A stretch of DNA of 64,000 nt from Halomonas sp. A11-A (GTDB taxonomy: Bacteria > Pseudomonadota > Gammaproteobacteria > Pseudomonadales > Halomonadaceae). Below the pieces are notes generated by a model, which was not told the origin of the DNA, searched no databases, and saw only the letters and a program-made list of their open reading frames with translations. Position numbers and translations under genes: made by a program. Below, in pieces: positions 44,667-54,421 of this stretch (its first letter is position 1; each line of letters begins with the position of its first letter). The stretch lies in NCBI RefSeq assembly GCF_003182195.1, contig NZ_QGTM01000004.1:62001-126000 (forward strand), written 5' to 3'.

Positions 44667-46726
44667 CAGCGAAGGGCCACGCCGTCGTCCAGTATCCGAG
44701 GGGTAATGAATACCAACAACTCTACCTTCTCGTTGGTCTCTTGGGTATAGCGGAAGAGGTGCCGAATCACCGGCAGGTCGCCCAGGAAGGGGGTCTTGAC
44801 CAGGTTGCGCAACTCCTCGGTCTGCAGGATACCGCCCAGCACCACGGTCTCGCCGTTGTCCACCAGCACCTGGGTCTGGATCTCGTTCTTGTTGATCGGC
44901 GGCTCCTCGCCGGGGTTGAACTCGCCGAAGGTGTCGTTGGTGATGGCCACGTCCATGATGATGCGATTATCCGGGGTGATCTGCGGGGTCACCTCCAGCG
45001 ACAGCACCGCCTCCTTGAAGTCCACCGCCGCCGCCCCGCTGGCCGCCGACTCGCGGTAGGCCCGCTCCTGGCCCTGCTTGATCACCGCGGTGCGCTGGTT
45101 GGCGGTGATCACCCGGGGCTGGGAGATGGTATAGCTGCGCCCCTCGCTCTCCATGGCGCGTAGCTCCAGGTCGAGAAGCACGTCGCCGGAGAGATAGCCG
45201 AAGGCGAAGCTGGTCATGCCGCCCACGCCGCGATCGGTGGAGCCGAAGTCCACGGCCAGGCCACCCAGGCCGGAGATCGGGGTGCCATCGGATGCACCAC
45301 CGAGGTTGAAGCGACTGCTGGAGGTGCTCGACGCCCCCCAGTTGACCCCCAGCTCGCGGGTGGCGCTGTCGCTGGCGATCACGATACGCGCCTCGATCTG
45401 CACCTGGCGCACCGCCACGTCGAGGCGATCCAGGGTGCGCATGATCTCGTCGATCTGGTCGGCGGTGTCCTGGATCAGCAGGGTATTGGTGCGCGGATCG
45501 ATGGCCACACGGCCTCGCTCGGTCAGCAGCCCGAACCCTTGGCCGCCACGCAGCAGCGCCGCAAGATCAGCGGCCCGAGCGTACTTCACCTGGATGTACT
45601 CGGTGGTGAGCGGCGCCAGCACCTCCATCTGCTCGCGGGCCTCGAGCTCCTGGCGCTCGATGTTGGCCAGCTCGCTGGCCGGCGCCACCACGATGACGTT
45701 GCCCTCCTGGCGGCTGGCCAGGCCATGGCTCTTGAGCACCAGGTCCAGCGCCTGGTCCCAGGGCACGTCTTCCAGGTTGAGGGTCACCCGCCCCTGGACG
45801 CTGTCGCTGGCCACCAGGTTGAGCCCGGTGAAGTCGGCGATGATCGCCAGCACCGAACGCACCTCGATGTCCTGGAAATTGAGGGTGATGCGCTCACCGG
45901 TGTAGGGGAACTGCTCGCGGACCCGCTGGTCTCGCTGCTGCTGGGTGACCGGCTGGGCCTCGATGGTGAGCTGCCGCCCGCTCTGGGTGGAGACCATGGC
46001 GAACTCGCCGGCCCCCTCGATATCGAGGGTCACGCCATCTCGGCCGACCCGCGGGGTGACGCGGCGCAGCGGGGTGCCGAAGTCGCTGACGTCATAGACC
46101 TGATCCAGGGAGGCCGGCAGCTCCACGCCGCGCAGGTCGGCGGTGATGCGGTTTCGCCCGCTCTCGCGCACCCGGGCATCGACCCCGGCACGGTCGAAGG
46201 TGACCACCAGACGGCCGGCGCCGCCCTCGCCGCGGCGGAAGTCGATGTTCTCGACGCTGGGACCGCTGGCCACGGCACGGCTGGGCGCCGGCTCGCTGGC
46301 GGCCGGGGCCGGCGTGGACGCCTGGGCCACGCCGGTATCGGCCGCACCGCCACCGATGGCCAGCCGCAGCCGGTTGCCCTGCTCGCGGGTGTTGTAGGGC
46401 AGCGGGCCCTCGAGATTGAAGACCAGCCGGGTGCGCGAGCCGGCCTCCAGCGCCGTGACCTGCTGCACGCCGCCGATGCCCAGCGCATAGCTGCGCTGGT
46501 CGAGGCGGTTGGCGGTCTCCATCAGGTCGATGGTGAGCCGCGCCGGGTCGTCCAGGCGGTAGCCGCGCACCTCGGGCACCGGTCCCGTGAAGGAAAGCTC
46601 GACCTCCAGCTCGCCGCCGCCGCCCTGCCGGAAGTCGAGCCCCTCCAGGGAGGAGGCGGCCAGGGCGCCGGCGGAGAGCGCCAGCAGCAAGAGTGTCGCG
46701 AATCCACGCTTCATGATCGGTAGCAT
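44666..46726 (-). CDS. pilQ: Type IV pilus secretin PilQ
   Basis: PilQ forms the outer-membrane channel for the type IV pilus. The 686-residue protein has a signal peptide ([23 protein letters not shown]), two N-terminal AMIN domains that bind peptidoglycan (about 25-260), the STN/N0 domain ([26 protein letters not shown]), secretin N domains and the C-terminal secretin with [29 protein letters not shown] and [11 protein letters not shown]. The ATG at 46724-46726 has GGAAGGGA upstream. It ends the pilMNOPQ run, 86 bases after pilP. Confidence 0.96.
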   Translation of the reverse strand: MLPIMKRGFATLLLLALSAGALAASSLEGLDFRQGGGGELEVELSFTGPVPEVRGYRLDDPARLTIDLMETANRLDQRSYALGIGGVQQVTALEAGSRTRLVFNLEGPLPYNTREQGNRLRLAIGGGAADTGVAQASTPAPAASEPAPSRAVASGPSVENIDFRRGEGGAGRLVVTFDRAGVDARVRESGRNRITADLRGVELPASLDQVYDVSDFGTPLRRVTPRVGRDGVTLDIEGAGEFAMVSTQSGRQLTIEAQPVTQQQRDQRVREQFPYTGERITLNFQDIEVRSVLAIIADFTGLNLVASDSVQGRVTLNLEDVPWDQALDLVLKSHGLASRQEGNVIVVAPASELANIERQELEAREQMEVLAPLTTEYIQVKYARAADLAALLRGGQGFGLLTERGRVAIDPRTNTLLIQDTADQIDEIMRTLDRLDVAVRQVQIEARIVIASDSATRELGVNWGASSTSSSRFNLGGASDGTPISGLGGLAVDFGSTDRGVGGMTSFAFGYLSGDVLLDLELRAMESEGRSYTISQPRVITANQRTAVIKQGQERAYRESAASGAAAVDFKEAVLSLEVTPQITPDNRIIMDVAITNDTFGEFNPGEEPPINKNEIQTQVLVDNGETVVLGGILQTEELRNLVKTPFLGDLPVIRHLFRYTQETNEKVELLVFITPRILDDGVALR

Positions 46727-46812
46727 TGTTCCCTTCCCCGCTTGTCGCCCATCCCTGCCGGTGGGCGGCGAATCGCTTGCCTGGTGGTTTATCCGGATCT
46801 CGTTATCAGGAT

Positions 46813-47343
46813 CTAGTCGTTGAGCGTCATCTGCGTCGTGCGCTCGATCCAGCCACCTCGCCCGGTGGGCACCACCTCGATCAGCTGCACCGAGGAGGAG
46901 GTGATGCTGACGATGCGCCCGAAATCACTGCCCAGGTAATTGCCCACGCGCAGCCGGTGCACCGTGCCGCTCGGCGCCCGGACCAGCGCCGAGGGCTGCC
47001 CGCCATGAGTCAAGGTGCCGACCAGGTCGAGCTGACCGAGGCCATAGGCCTCAAGGGGCTCCCGCGGCCGAGTCAGGTCTGGCGCCAGCTCCTCGGAACC
47101 GCGCGGCGGCTGCTCCGTTTCGGGCAGCCTGGCGATGAACGGACTGCGCCGATCGGCCTCGTCGTAGGGCAGCGCCTCATAGTCGGGAATATCGGGCAGC
47201 TCCACCCGCGGGGTCGCACCGGGGTTGCTGCGGATCTCGGCCAGCTCGCGGTCGAGCATGCCGAGCTGAGGGTCGGCACATCCCGAAAGCCCCAGCAGCA
47301 GCGCGACCGCCAGTGCCGCCGAAAGACGGTTGGCTCGGCTCAT
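46813..47343 (-). CDS. pilP: Type IV pilus inner-membrane lipoprotein PilP
   Basis: PilP is a lipoprotein linking the PilMNO alignment subcomplex to PilQ. The 176-residue protein has a lipoprotein signal ending LGLSGC with Cys22 as the lipidated residue, a flexible acidic and proline-rich region (about 40-90), and a C-terminal beta domain with LDLVGTLTHGGQPSALVRAPSGTVHRLRVGNYLGSDFGRI, typical of PilP. Its start overlaps the pilO stop by four bases. Confidence 0.95.
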   Translation of the reverse strand: MSRANRLSAALAVALLLGLSGCADPQLGMLDRELAEIRSNPGATPRVELPDIPDYEALPYDEADRRSPFIARLPETEQPPRGSEELAPDLTRPREPLEAYGLGQLDLVGTLTHGGQPSALVRAPSGTVHRLRVGNYLGSDFGRIVSITSSSVQLIEVVPTGRGGWIERTTQMTLND

Positions 47344-47963
47344 GGCGCCCCCTCCTCGCTCTGGCGGTAACTGTAGGTCCGCGCCAGCAGGGAGAGCCTG
47401 AGCCGCTGGCCGCTGCCCCCCTCCGGCGACAGGGTCATGTCGTGCAGGGTAACGATGCGCGGCAGCGCCGCCACGCCGGCCAGGAAGGTAGCGATGCGGT
47501 GGTAGTCGCCCTGCACCTGGATATCGAAGGGCTGCTCGATATAGTGCTCCCGGGTGACCGTGCCGCGCAGGCGAATGGAATCGATGGCGAGCTGATTGTC
47601 GATGGCGGTCTCGCTGATGTTGTCAATCAGCGAGGGCACCTCGGCGCCGGTGGGCAGCATCTCGCGCAGTTCGCTCATGCGCGCCTCGAGGACGCCCATC
47701 TGTTCGCGCATCGCCTCGAGATTCGCCGCCTGGGCCGCCTTGCTGCGGTAGTCACGGATCAGCTGCGCCTCCTGGCCACGCACCCGTTCGAGCTCCTCCT
47801 TGGCGGGGGCCGCCAGGTACCAGTGCATGCCGTAGAAGGTCGCGCCCAGCAGCAGCAGGCAGCAGAGCAGCTGCAGCGACCAGGGCCAGACGCCGGCCTC
47901 CTTGATGTCCAGTTCACGCCAGTCCAGCTCGCGCAGGCGACGCACCTCTCCCTTGAGACTCAT
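47340..47963 (-). CDS. pilO: Type IV pilus inner-membrane protein PilO
   Basis: PilO dimerises with PilN in the inner membrane and bridges to PilP. The 207-residue protein has a short cytoplasmic N-terminus, one membrane helix (about residues 29-50), a periplasmic coiled coil (KEELERVRGQEAQLIRDYRSKAAQAANLEAMREQMGVLEARMSELREMLP) and a ferredoxin-like domain with FDIQVQGDYHRIATFLAGVAALPRIVTLHDM. It overlaps pilN and pilP by four bases each. Confidence 0.95.
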   Translation of the reverse strand: MSLKGEVRRLRELDWRELDIKEAGVWPWSLQLLCCLLLLGATFYGMHWYLAAPAKEELERVRGQEAQLIRDYRSKAAQAANLEAMREQMGVLEARMSELREMLPTGAEVPSLIDNISETAIDNQLAIDSIRLRGTVTREHYIEQPFDIQVQGDYHRIATFLAGVAALPRIVTLHDMTLSPEGGSGQRLRLSLLARTYSYRQSEEGAP

Positions 47964-48538
47964 GACCCCTCCTCCGCCGACGCCTGATTCGCCGCCGCCC
48001 GGGGCAGCTGCTGGCTCATGCTCAGGCTGAAGCGACGCCGCTCACCGCCCCCCTCGGCCTCCACCTCGGAGAGCACTGGCTCGGTGAAGGAGGCGGCCGC
48101 CGCCAGCGCACGCAGCTGGTCGGAGACCTGGCGGTTGTTCTCGGCCAGGCCGGCCAGCCGCAGGCTGTCACCCTGGCGGGTGAGCTGGGTGTAGTGGACG
48201 CCGTCCACCAGGCTTGAGGTCAAATCGCTCAGGACATGGACGGTCTGGGTGCGACCCATCTGCAGCTCGGTGAACACCCGCACCTGCTCGAGCATCTGCT
48301 CGCGGATCGCCTCCAGCTCGCTGATCTCGCGGATCGCCGAGTCGAGCTGGCGACTCTGGGCCTGAACATGGGCATTGCGCTGCTGCTGGGCCTGGGCTTC
48401 CTGCTCGTAGTGCCAGGTCAGGCCGTAGCCGCCCCCGAGGCCGAGCAGGGCGGCCAGCCCCAGCGTCACGAAGAAGCGCTTGCTGCGACGGGCTCGGCGC
48501 TCTTCGCGCCAGGGCAGCAGGTTGATCTCGATGGTCAT
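47960..48538 (-). CDS. pilN: Type IV pilus inner-membrane protein PilN
   Basis: PilN binds cytoplasmic PilM through its N-terminal INLLPWRE motif and pairs with PilO in the periplasm. The 192-residue protein begins MTIEINLLPWREERRARRSKRF, has one membrane helix (about 24-44), a coiled coil (about 45-85), and a ferredoxin-like domain. The C-terminus after SMSQQLP is variable. It overlaps pilM and pilO by four bases on each side. Confidence 0.96.
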   Translation of the reverse strand: MTIEINLLPWREERRARRSKRFFVTLGLAALLGLGGGYGLTWHYEQEAQAQQQRNAHVQAQSRQLDSAIREISELEAIREQMLEQVRVFTELQMGRTQTVHVLSDLTSSLVDGVHYTQLTRQGDSLRLAGLAENNRQVSDQLRALAAAASFTEPVLSEVEAEGGGERRRFSLSMSQQLPRAAANQASAEEGS

Positions 48539-49596
48539 GGGCGGGACCTCATTGCCAGGCCGCAGGCGGCAAGCAGCGCCGGAGCATCACCGGAGAGCGT
48601 CTGGACGTCGATGCGGCCGTTGACCTTCATGCGCGCCAGGGGATTGGCGATGGAGACCTCCATGCCGCTCTCCTGGGCCAGTCGCTCGGCCAGGCCGGGC
48701 AGCATGCTGGTGCCGCCGGCCAGCACCATGCGACGCACCTCCTGCTTGCGACCGGCGGTGTAGTAGAGCTGCAGGGAGCGCCCGACCTGCTGCACCAGGG
48801 TATCCAGGAAGGGGCCGAGCACGCTGCGCGGATAGTCCTCGGGCAGGCCGCCGCGCTTCTTGGCCAGGCCCGCCTCGTCGAGGCTCAGGCCGTAGCGGTT
48901 GCGGATCTCCTCGGTGAGCTGGCGACCACCGAATACGGTGTCGCGGCTGTAGACCACACGCCCCTCGCGCAGCACGTGAAAGGTGTTCATGGTGGCGCCG
49001 ATATCCACCAGGGCCACGCACTCCTCCTCGCCGGAGGAGGCGGGCAGCTGATGGCGCACCTCGGTGAAGGCGCGCTCCATGGCGAAGGTCTCGACATCCA
49101 CCGCCTCGGGGGTCAGCCCCGCCTGCAGCACGGCGTCGGTCAGCTGGCTGACATCCTGCTGCCGACAGGCCACCAGCAGCACGTCCTGCTGGTCGGCGTA
49201 GCGGGCGTTGAGGCCCAGGCGCTGGAAGTCGAAGGCGACCTCACTGAACGGAAAGGGGATGTGCTTGTCTGAATCGAGCTGAATGCGCGCTTCAATTTCA
49301 CCGTCGCTGAGCGAGGCCGGCAGCGTCAGCGTCTTGGTGATGGCCGCGCTGGCAGGCACCGCGACCGCGGCGCGGCGGGTATGCGGCTTGGCCTGCTGGA
49401 CCGCCCGGGAGAGGGCATCGACCACCTCCCCCATGTCCTGGATGCGACGCTCGACCACGGCGCCCTCGCGCAGCGGCCGCACCGCGTAGCTCTCGACCTG
49501 GTAGCTGGCGCCAGCACGCCTGAGTTCCACGAGCTTGACGGTTGCCGAGGTGATATCGACACCGATCAGTCCCTTGCTGGATGCCCTGAATCGCAT
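48535..49596 (-). CDS. pilM: Type IV pilus actin-like ATPase PilM
   Basis: PilM is the cytoplasmic, actin/FtsA-like member of the pilus alignment complex and binds PilN. The 353-residue protein has LIGVDITSATVKLVEL, the conserved [40 protein letters not shown] segment, the ATP-binding VALVDIGATMNTFHVLREGRVVYSRD and MVLAGGTSMLPGL. I start at the ATG at 49594-49596, preceded by AGGGG; an ATG eight codons earlier has no ribosome site. It is the first gene of the pilus operon and divergent from mrcA. Confidence 0.95.
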   Translation of the reverse strand: MRFRASSKGLIGVDITSATVKLVELRRAGASYQVESYAVRPLREGAVVERRIQDMGEVVDALSRAVQQAKPHTRRAAVAVPASAAITKTLTLPASLSDGEIEARIQLDSDKHIPFPFSEVAFDFQRLGLNARYADQQDVLLVACRQQDVSQLTDAVLQAGLTPEAVDVETFAMERAFTEVRHQLPASSGEEECVALVDIGATMNTFHVLREGRVVYSRDTVFGGRQLTEEIRNRYGLSLDEAGLAKKRGGLPEDYPRSVLGPFLDTLVQQVGRSLQLYYTAGRKQEVRRMVLAGGTSMLPGLAERLAQESGMEVSIANPLARMKVNGRIDVQTLSGDAPALLAACGLAMRSRP

Positions 49597-49779
49597 CTCG
49601 GTCCGCCCCTGCTGATCCATGCGGATGACCGCTTGTTATTTCGCTCACTCCTCACGGCAGGAGGAGTCTGAGCCCCGGGGACTGGCCCCTGTAAGCAGAG
49701 GTTACATGATATTGCCGAATCTCACACGGCTAACCGCAAACCTGCACCCTCAACGCTGGTGACCCCGCGCCTGGATTCC

Positions 49780-49785
49780 TATAAT
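49780..49785 (+). promoter_or_regulatory. Consensus -10 box upstream of mrcA
   Basis: A perfect TATAAT lies 69 bases before the mrcA start. The -35 region at the expected spacing (TGGTGA, 49757-49762) is poor. The 257-base divergent gap must also hold the pilM promoter, which I could not define. Confidence 0.5.
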
Positions 49786-49853
49786 GGCGTCTCAGTCGCC
49801 CCGACCCGTTCCCTTCGCGACGCTCCAGTTCCCTGCACGGATACCGCCCCTTC

Positions 49854-52382
49854 ATGACGTTTATCAGAACCCTGTGCTTTTCCCTGGTCTGGCTGCTGGT
49901 GTCCCTCACCGCGGCCGTGGCCCTGGGCGTGGTGGGCGCCGCGCTCTACTTTGCCCCCGGGCTGCCCGATGTGCGCCAGCTTCAGGACTTCGAGCTGCAC
50001 TCCCCGCTGCGCATCTTCACCCGCGACGGCAAGCTGATCGGCGAGTTCGGCGAGGAGCGTCGTATGCCGGTGGAGTTCGACGAGATCCCCGGCGACTTCA
50101 TCCAGGCACTGCTGGCCGCCGAGGACGCCAATTTCTTCGAGCACCGCGGCGTCGACCCCAGGGGCCTGGCGCGCGCCGCCGTGGAGCTCGCCTCCAGCGG
50201 CGGCGAGATCCAATCGGGCGGTTCCACCATCACCATGCAGGTGGCGCGCAACTACCTGCTGACCCTGGACCGCACCTTCACCCGCAAGATCCGCGAGATC
50301 CTGCTGGCCCTGCAGATGGAGCAGGTGCTCACCAAGGAGGAGATCTTCGAGCTCTACGTCAACAAGATCTTCCTCGGCAACCGCGCCTATGGCATCGCCG
50401 CCGCCGCGGAGACCTACTACAACCGCCCGCTCGGCGAGCTGACCCTGGCCGAGAAGGCGATGATCGCCGGCCTGCCCAAGGCGCCGTCGGCCTTCAACCC
50501 CCTGGCCAATCCGGAGCGCTCGCTGATCCGCCGCAACTGGATCCTCTACCGCATGCGCCAGCTGGGCCATATCGACCAGGCCGCCTACGACGAGGCGGTC
50601 CAGGCGCCGATCACCGCCCGGCGCTACGTGGCCCAGACCGAGGTGGACGCCGACTACGTCGCCGAGATGGCCCGCCAGTTCGCCGTGGAACGCTTCGGCG
50701 ATGAGGCCTACACCGGCGGCTACCGCATCCACACCACCCTGGACAGCGAGCTGCAGCCCTTCGCCCGCCGCGCCCTGGCCGATGGCCTGATCGCCTATGA
50801 CACACGCCACGGGTGGCGCGGCGCCGAGCAGCGCGACCTTCCCGCGAGCCTCGTGGAAGCCCAGGCGCGCACCGACCGGCGCGGCCTGGAGGAGGAGCTC
50901 GACGAGTCCCCCGAGATCCTGGAGACCGCCCAGCGCGCCGCCGAGCGCAGCCAGACCGAGATCGAGGGCATCGAGGGCGATGTCAGCAACTGGGTTCAGG
51001 TGCTCGAGCGCACCGCGGGCTTCGGCCCGCTGCAGCCGGCCATCGTGGTGGAGAGCAGCGGCCGTGAGATGCGCGTGCTGACCCGCGGCGGCGAAGTGCG
51101 CACCATCGCCTGGGACGGGCTCTCCTGGGCGCGGGCCTACCGCAGCCCGCGGGCCCGCGGCCCCGAGCCCGGCTCCGCCGCCGAGATCGCCAGCCGCGGC
51201 GACCTGGTCCGCGTGCTGGAGCGCGATGACGGCAGCCTGCGCCTGGCCCAGCGCCCGGACGCCGAAGGCTCCCTGGTGGTGATGCACCCCGACACCGGCG
51301 CCATCCTGGCGCTGCAGGGCGGCTTCAGCTTCCAGGCCAGCAAGTTCAACCGCGCCGTACAGGCCCAGCGCCAGTCGGGCTCGATCTTCAAGCCGTTCAT
51401 CTACCTGGCGGCCCTGGACAGCGGCCTGATGACCGCGGCCAGCGTGGTCAACGATGCCCCGGTGGTGGTCCAGGACGGCAGCAGCGAGCTGTGGCGGCCG
51501 GTCAATGCCAGCGGCGACTTCCTCGGCCCGACCCGCCTGCGGGTGGCGCTCGCCCGTTCGCGCAACCTGGTGACCATCCGGGTGCTGCAGGAGGTGGGGC
51601 TCGATGCCACCATCGACTTCCTGGAGGGCTTCGGCTTCGCCAGCTCACGCCTGCCCCGGGGGCTCTCCCTGGCGCTGGGCAGCGCCGACCTGACCCCGCT
51701 GGAGATGACCAACGCCTATGCGGTGCTGGCCAACGGCGGCTACCAGGTCGCTCCCTGGTTCATCGAACGTGTCACCCGCGGCGACGACGAGCGGCTGATC
51801 GAGGAGGCCACCCCCATGGTGGTGTGCCGCGAGTGCTCCAACGGCCAGACCGAGGTGGAGATCGACGGCCGGCTCCACCCGGTGGCACCGCGCGTGGTCG
51901 ACCCGATGTCCGCCTACATCCTGACCGACATGCTGCGCGACGTGATCGACAGCGGCACCGGCCGCGCCGCCCAGTCGCTGGGCCGTGGCGATATCGTCGG
52001 CAAGACCGGCACCACCAACAACCAGCGCGACGCCTGGTTCGCCGGCTACAACGCCGACCTGGTGGCCACCGTGTGGCTGGGCAAGGACAACAACGAGACC
52101 ACCGCCGAGTACGGCGCCAACGCCGCCCTGCCGATCTGGATCGACTTCATGAGGGACGCCCTGGCGGGCCGCCCCGAGGCGAAGCATCCGCGACCCCCCA
52201 GCCTGGTCACCGCCCGGATCGACCCGGACAGCGGCCGCCTGCTGCCCGACGGTCACGGCGGCGGCATCAGCGAGCTCTTCCATCCGGATCACCTGCCCAG
52301 CTTCCAGCCGCAGCGCGTCGAGCGCGAAGTGGAGCAGCACAGCGGCTCCCAGGGCACCGGCGCCTACGAGGCGATCTTCTAG
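49854..52382 (+). CDS. mrcA: Penicillin-binding protein 1A (bifunctional peptidoglycan synthase)
   Basis: PBP1a polymerises and cross-links peptidoglycan. The 842-residue protein has an N-terminal membrane anchor (about 9-33), a glycosyltransferase domain with catalytic Glu90 in AAEDANFFEHRGVDPRG and GGSTITMQVARNYLL, an OB/ODD-like insertion (about 330-470), and a transpeptidase domain with S510-I-F-K513, the SRN motif (about 568), and KTGT at 717-720. Lengths and motif order are standard. It is divergent from pilM, as in Pseudomonas (ponA). Confidence 0.97.
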   Translation: MTFIRTLCFSLVWLLVSLTAAVALGVVGAALYFAPGLPDVRQLQDFELHSPLRIFTRDGKLIGEFGEERRMPVEFDEIPGDFIQALLAAEDANFFEHRGVDPRGLARAAVELASSGGEIQSGGSTITMQVARNYLLTLDRTFTRKIREILLALQMEQVLTKEEIFELYVNKIFLGNRAYGIAAAAETYYNRPLGELTLAEKAMIAGLPKAPSAFNPLANPERSLIRRNWILYRMRQLGHIDQAAYDEAVQAPITARRYVAQTEVDADYVAEMARQFAVERFGDEAYTGGYRIHTTLDSELQPFARRALADGLIAYDTRHGWRGAEQRDLPASLVEAQARTDRRGLEEELDESPEILETAQRAAERSQTEIEGIEGDVSNWVQVLERTAGFGPLQPAIVVESSGREMRVLTRGGEVRTIAWDGLSWARAYRSPRARGPEPGSAAEIASRGDLVRVLERDDGSLRLAQRPDAEGSLVVMHPDTGAILALQGGFSFQASKFNRAVQAQRQSGSIFKPFIYLAALDSGLMTAASVVNDAPVVVQDGSSELWRPVNASGDFLGPTRLRVALARSRNLVTIRVLQEVGLDATIDFLEGFGFASSRLPRGLSLALGSADLTPLEMTNAYAVLANGGYQVAPWFIERVTRGDDERLIEEATPMVVCRECSNGQTEVEIDGRLHPVAPRVVDPMSAYILTDMLRDVIDSGTGRAAQSLGRGDIVGKTGTTNNQRDAWFAGYNADLVATVWLGKDNNETTAEYGANAALPIWIDFMRDALAGRPEAKHPRPPSLVTARIDPDSGRLLPDGHGGGISELFHPDHLPSFQPQRVEREVEQHSGSQGTGAYEAIF

Positions 52383-52393
52383 CGCCGCCTACC

Positions 52394-52415
52394 GGGGCGG
52401 CAAGGATGCCGCCCC
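52394..52415 (+). terminator. Hairpin after mrcA
   Basis: GGGGCGGCA (52394-52402) and TGCCGCCCC (52407-52415) form a perfect nine-base stem with a four-base loop, 11 bases after the mrcA stop. No T tract follows. Confidence 0.6.
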
Positions 52416-52452
52416 GCCCTCTCACGAGATCAAGCGCAACACCCAGACACGA

Positions 52453-52478
52453 CGACGCCGGCTCGAGGGCCGGCGTCG
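52453..52478. terminator. Hairpin between convergent mrcA and maeB
   Basis: CGACGCCGGC (52453-52462) and GCCGGCGTCG (52469-52478) form a perfect ten-base stem with a six-base loop, 36 bases from the maeB stop. It lies between convergent genes and may stop transcription from both sides. Confidence 0.55.
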
Positions 52479-52513
52479 CGGAGGCTGGTGAGCCATACGT
52501 TACACGCCGCGCA

Positions 52514-53782
52514 TTACACGCCGTAAACGTCGTCCACGCTCTTCAGCGGATAGTGGGAGGGGTAGGGCCGACGCGCCACGCCGGAATCCACCGCCGCCTG
52601 CGCCACCGCGGAGGTGACCCGCTCCAGCAGGCGCACATCCACCGGGGTGGGGATGATGTACTCACGGCCGAAGCTCATCTCGCTCTTCTCGTAGGCATCC
52701 AGCACCTCCTGGGGCACCGGTTCGCGGGCCAGGTCCTTCAGGGCGTGAACCGCGGCCACCTTCATCTCCTCATTGATGCGGGTGGCGCGCACGTCCAGGG
52801 CACCGCGGAAGATGAAGGGGAAGCCCAGCACGTTGTTGACCTGGTTCGGGTAGTCCGAGCGACCGGTGGCCATGATCACGTCAGGACGCACTTCGCGTGC
52901 CAGATCGGGGTGGATCTCCGGATCCGGGTTGGTGCAGGCGAAGACCACCGGGTTGGGCGCCATCTTGCGGATGTGGTCGGCGCTCATCAGGCCGGGGCCG
53001 GAGAGGCCGACGAAGACGTCGGCGCCATCGATGGCGTCATCCAGGGTGCGCTTGTCGGTGTCGACGGCGAACATCGCCTTGTAGGGGTTGAGATCCTCGC
53101 GACCGGTGTGGATCACGCCCTTGCGATCGAGCATCACGAGGTTCTCGGCGCGCGCACCGCAGGCCACCAGCAGCTTCATGCAGGCGATGGCCGCCGCGCC
53201 GGCACCCATGCAGACGATGCTGGCGTCCTCGAGGCGCTTGCCGGCGATCTCCAGGGCGTTGAGCATGCCCGCCGCGGTCACGATGGCGGTGCCGTGCTGG
53301 TCATCGTGGAAGACCGGGATGCTGCACTGCTCGATCAGCGCCTGCTCGATCTCGAAGCACTCCGGCGCCTTGATGTCCTCGAGGTTGATGCCACCCCAGG
53401 TATCGGCGATGCGCGCCACGGTGTCGATGAAGGCCTGGGGGCTCTCGGAGTTGACCTCGATGTCCACGGAGTTGATGCCGGCAAAGCGCTTGAACAGCAC
53501 ACCCTTGCCCTCCATGACCGGCTTGCTGGCCAGGGCGCCCAGATTGCCCAGCCCCAGGATGGCGCTGCCATCGGAGATCACCGCCACCAGGTTGCCCTTG
53601 CCGGTGTAGCGGTAGGCGTTCTCGGGGTCGCGAGCGATCTCGCGGCACGGCTCGGCCACGCCCGGGCTGTAGGCCAGGGCGAGGTCCTTGGCGGTAGCGG
53701 TGGGCTTGGTCAGCTCGATGGAGAGCTTTCCGGGGATGGGCTTGGCGTGATAGTCCAGCGCGGCCTGTCTTGCATCACTCAT
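52514..53782 (-). CDS. Malic enzyme, short form
   Basis: Malic enzyme oxidatively decarboxylates malate to pyruvate, making NAD(P)H. The 422-residue protein has the catalytic strings [82 protein letters not shown] and the nucleotide-binding [16 protein letters not shown]. It lacks the C-terminal phosphotransacetylase-like domain of the roughly 760-residue MaeB proteins, as in the homologous Pseudomonas locus. Start at 53780-53782 (MSDARQAAL). With oxaloacetate decarboxylase it gives two routes from C4 acids to pyruvate. Confidence 0.94.
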   Translation of the reverse strand: MSDARQAALDYHAKPIPGKLSIELTKPTATAKDLALAYSPGVAEPCREIARDPENAYRYTGKGNLVAVISDGSAILGLGNLGALASKPVMEGKGVLFKRFAGINSVDIEVNSESPQAFIDTVARIADTWGGINLEDIKAPECFEIEQALIEQCSIPVFHDDQHGTAIVTAAGMLNALEIAGKRLEDASIVCMGAGAAAIACMKLLVACGARAENLVMLDRKGVIHTGREDLNPYKAMFAVDTDKRTLDDAIDGADVFVGLSGPGLMSADHIRKMAPNPVVFACTNPDPEIHPDLAREVRPDVIMATGRSDYPNQVNNVLGFPFIFRGALDVRATRINEEMKVAAVHALKDLAREPVPQEVLDAYEKSEMSFGREYIIPTPVDVRLLERVTSAVAQAAVDSGVARRPYPSHYPLKSVDDVYGV

Positions 53783-53821
53783 AGAGGGTGGGTTCCGGTC
53801 AGGGTGAAATCGTCCGTCCAC

Positions 53822-53848
53822 GATATAGAAAAACTTTCCACCGCTCAA
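53822..53848 (-). promoter_or_regulatory. Weak candidate promoter of the malic enzyme gene
   Basis: On the minus strand TTGAGC (53843-53848) and TATATC (53822-53827) are spaced by only 15 bases; a shifted -10, TATCGT, would give 17. The site is 40 bases upstream of the start. Confidence 0.3.
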
Positions 53849-53963
53849 GTCTCGCGACTTTCTCGCCTTTTGTACGCTCGTTTGACGCCGATGGCAGCCA
53901 TTTGCTGCAACTTATGCCTGGCGAGCCAGCCATAAGCCATCCCTTATCACAGCACCCAGCATG

Positions 53964-53993
53964 AAAAAAACCCGCCACGATGGGCGGGTTTTT
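53964..53993 (-). terminator. Rho-independent terminator of rpmE
   Basis: AAAAACCCGCC and GGCGGGTTTTT form an 11-base stem around a six-base loop, with T runs on both strands. It lies 27 bases after the rpmE stop. Confidence 0.88.
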
Positions 53994-54019
53994 CGACGGT
54001 CCGGGGAACGTCTGGGCGA

Positions 54020-54232
54020 TCAGCGCTTGATCGCGGCACCGAAACGCTTATTGAAGCGCTCGACGCGACCACCAGTGGTCGCCTGCTTCTGCTTGCCGGT
54101 GTAGAAGGGGTGGCACTGGGAGCAGACGTCCAGGGAGAAGTCGTGGCCGGAGGTGGAGCCCACCTGGAAGCTGGCGCCACAGGAGCAGGTCGCGTTGACC
54201 GTCTTGTATTCGGGATGGATACCTTGTTTCAT
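54020..54232 (-). CDS. rpmE: Ribosomal protein bL31
   Basis: bL31 bridges the two ribosomal subunits. The 70-residue protein is the zinc-containing form, with Cys16, Cys18, Cys37 and Cys40 in TCSCGASF and [15 protein letters not shown]. The start at 54230-54232 gives [10 protein letters not shown]; the longer open frame upstream is not conserved. It is monocistronic, divergent from priA. Confidence 0.98.
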   Translation of the reverse strand: MKQGIHPEYKTVNATCSCGASFQVGSTSGHDFSLDVCSQCHPFYTGKQKQATTGGRVERFNKRFGAAIKR

Positions 54233-54421
54233 CTTGAGCCTCGTTGAGCTGCATGCCGCCACCTGATCTGCTGCCAGGCACCGCATACGGGTTGTCTATC
54301 GGTCGCGCCGACTGATGGTCACGAAAACCGCAAGCGCGAGTGCAAACCGGTCGTTCCGCCCTGGCCGAACTCGGCAGGCAGGGAGGCGCAGCATTCTAGC
54401 AGAGCCAATCCCGGAGGCCAA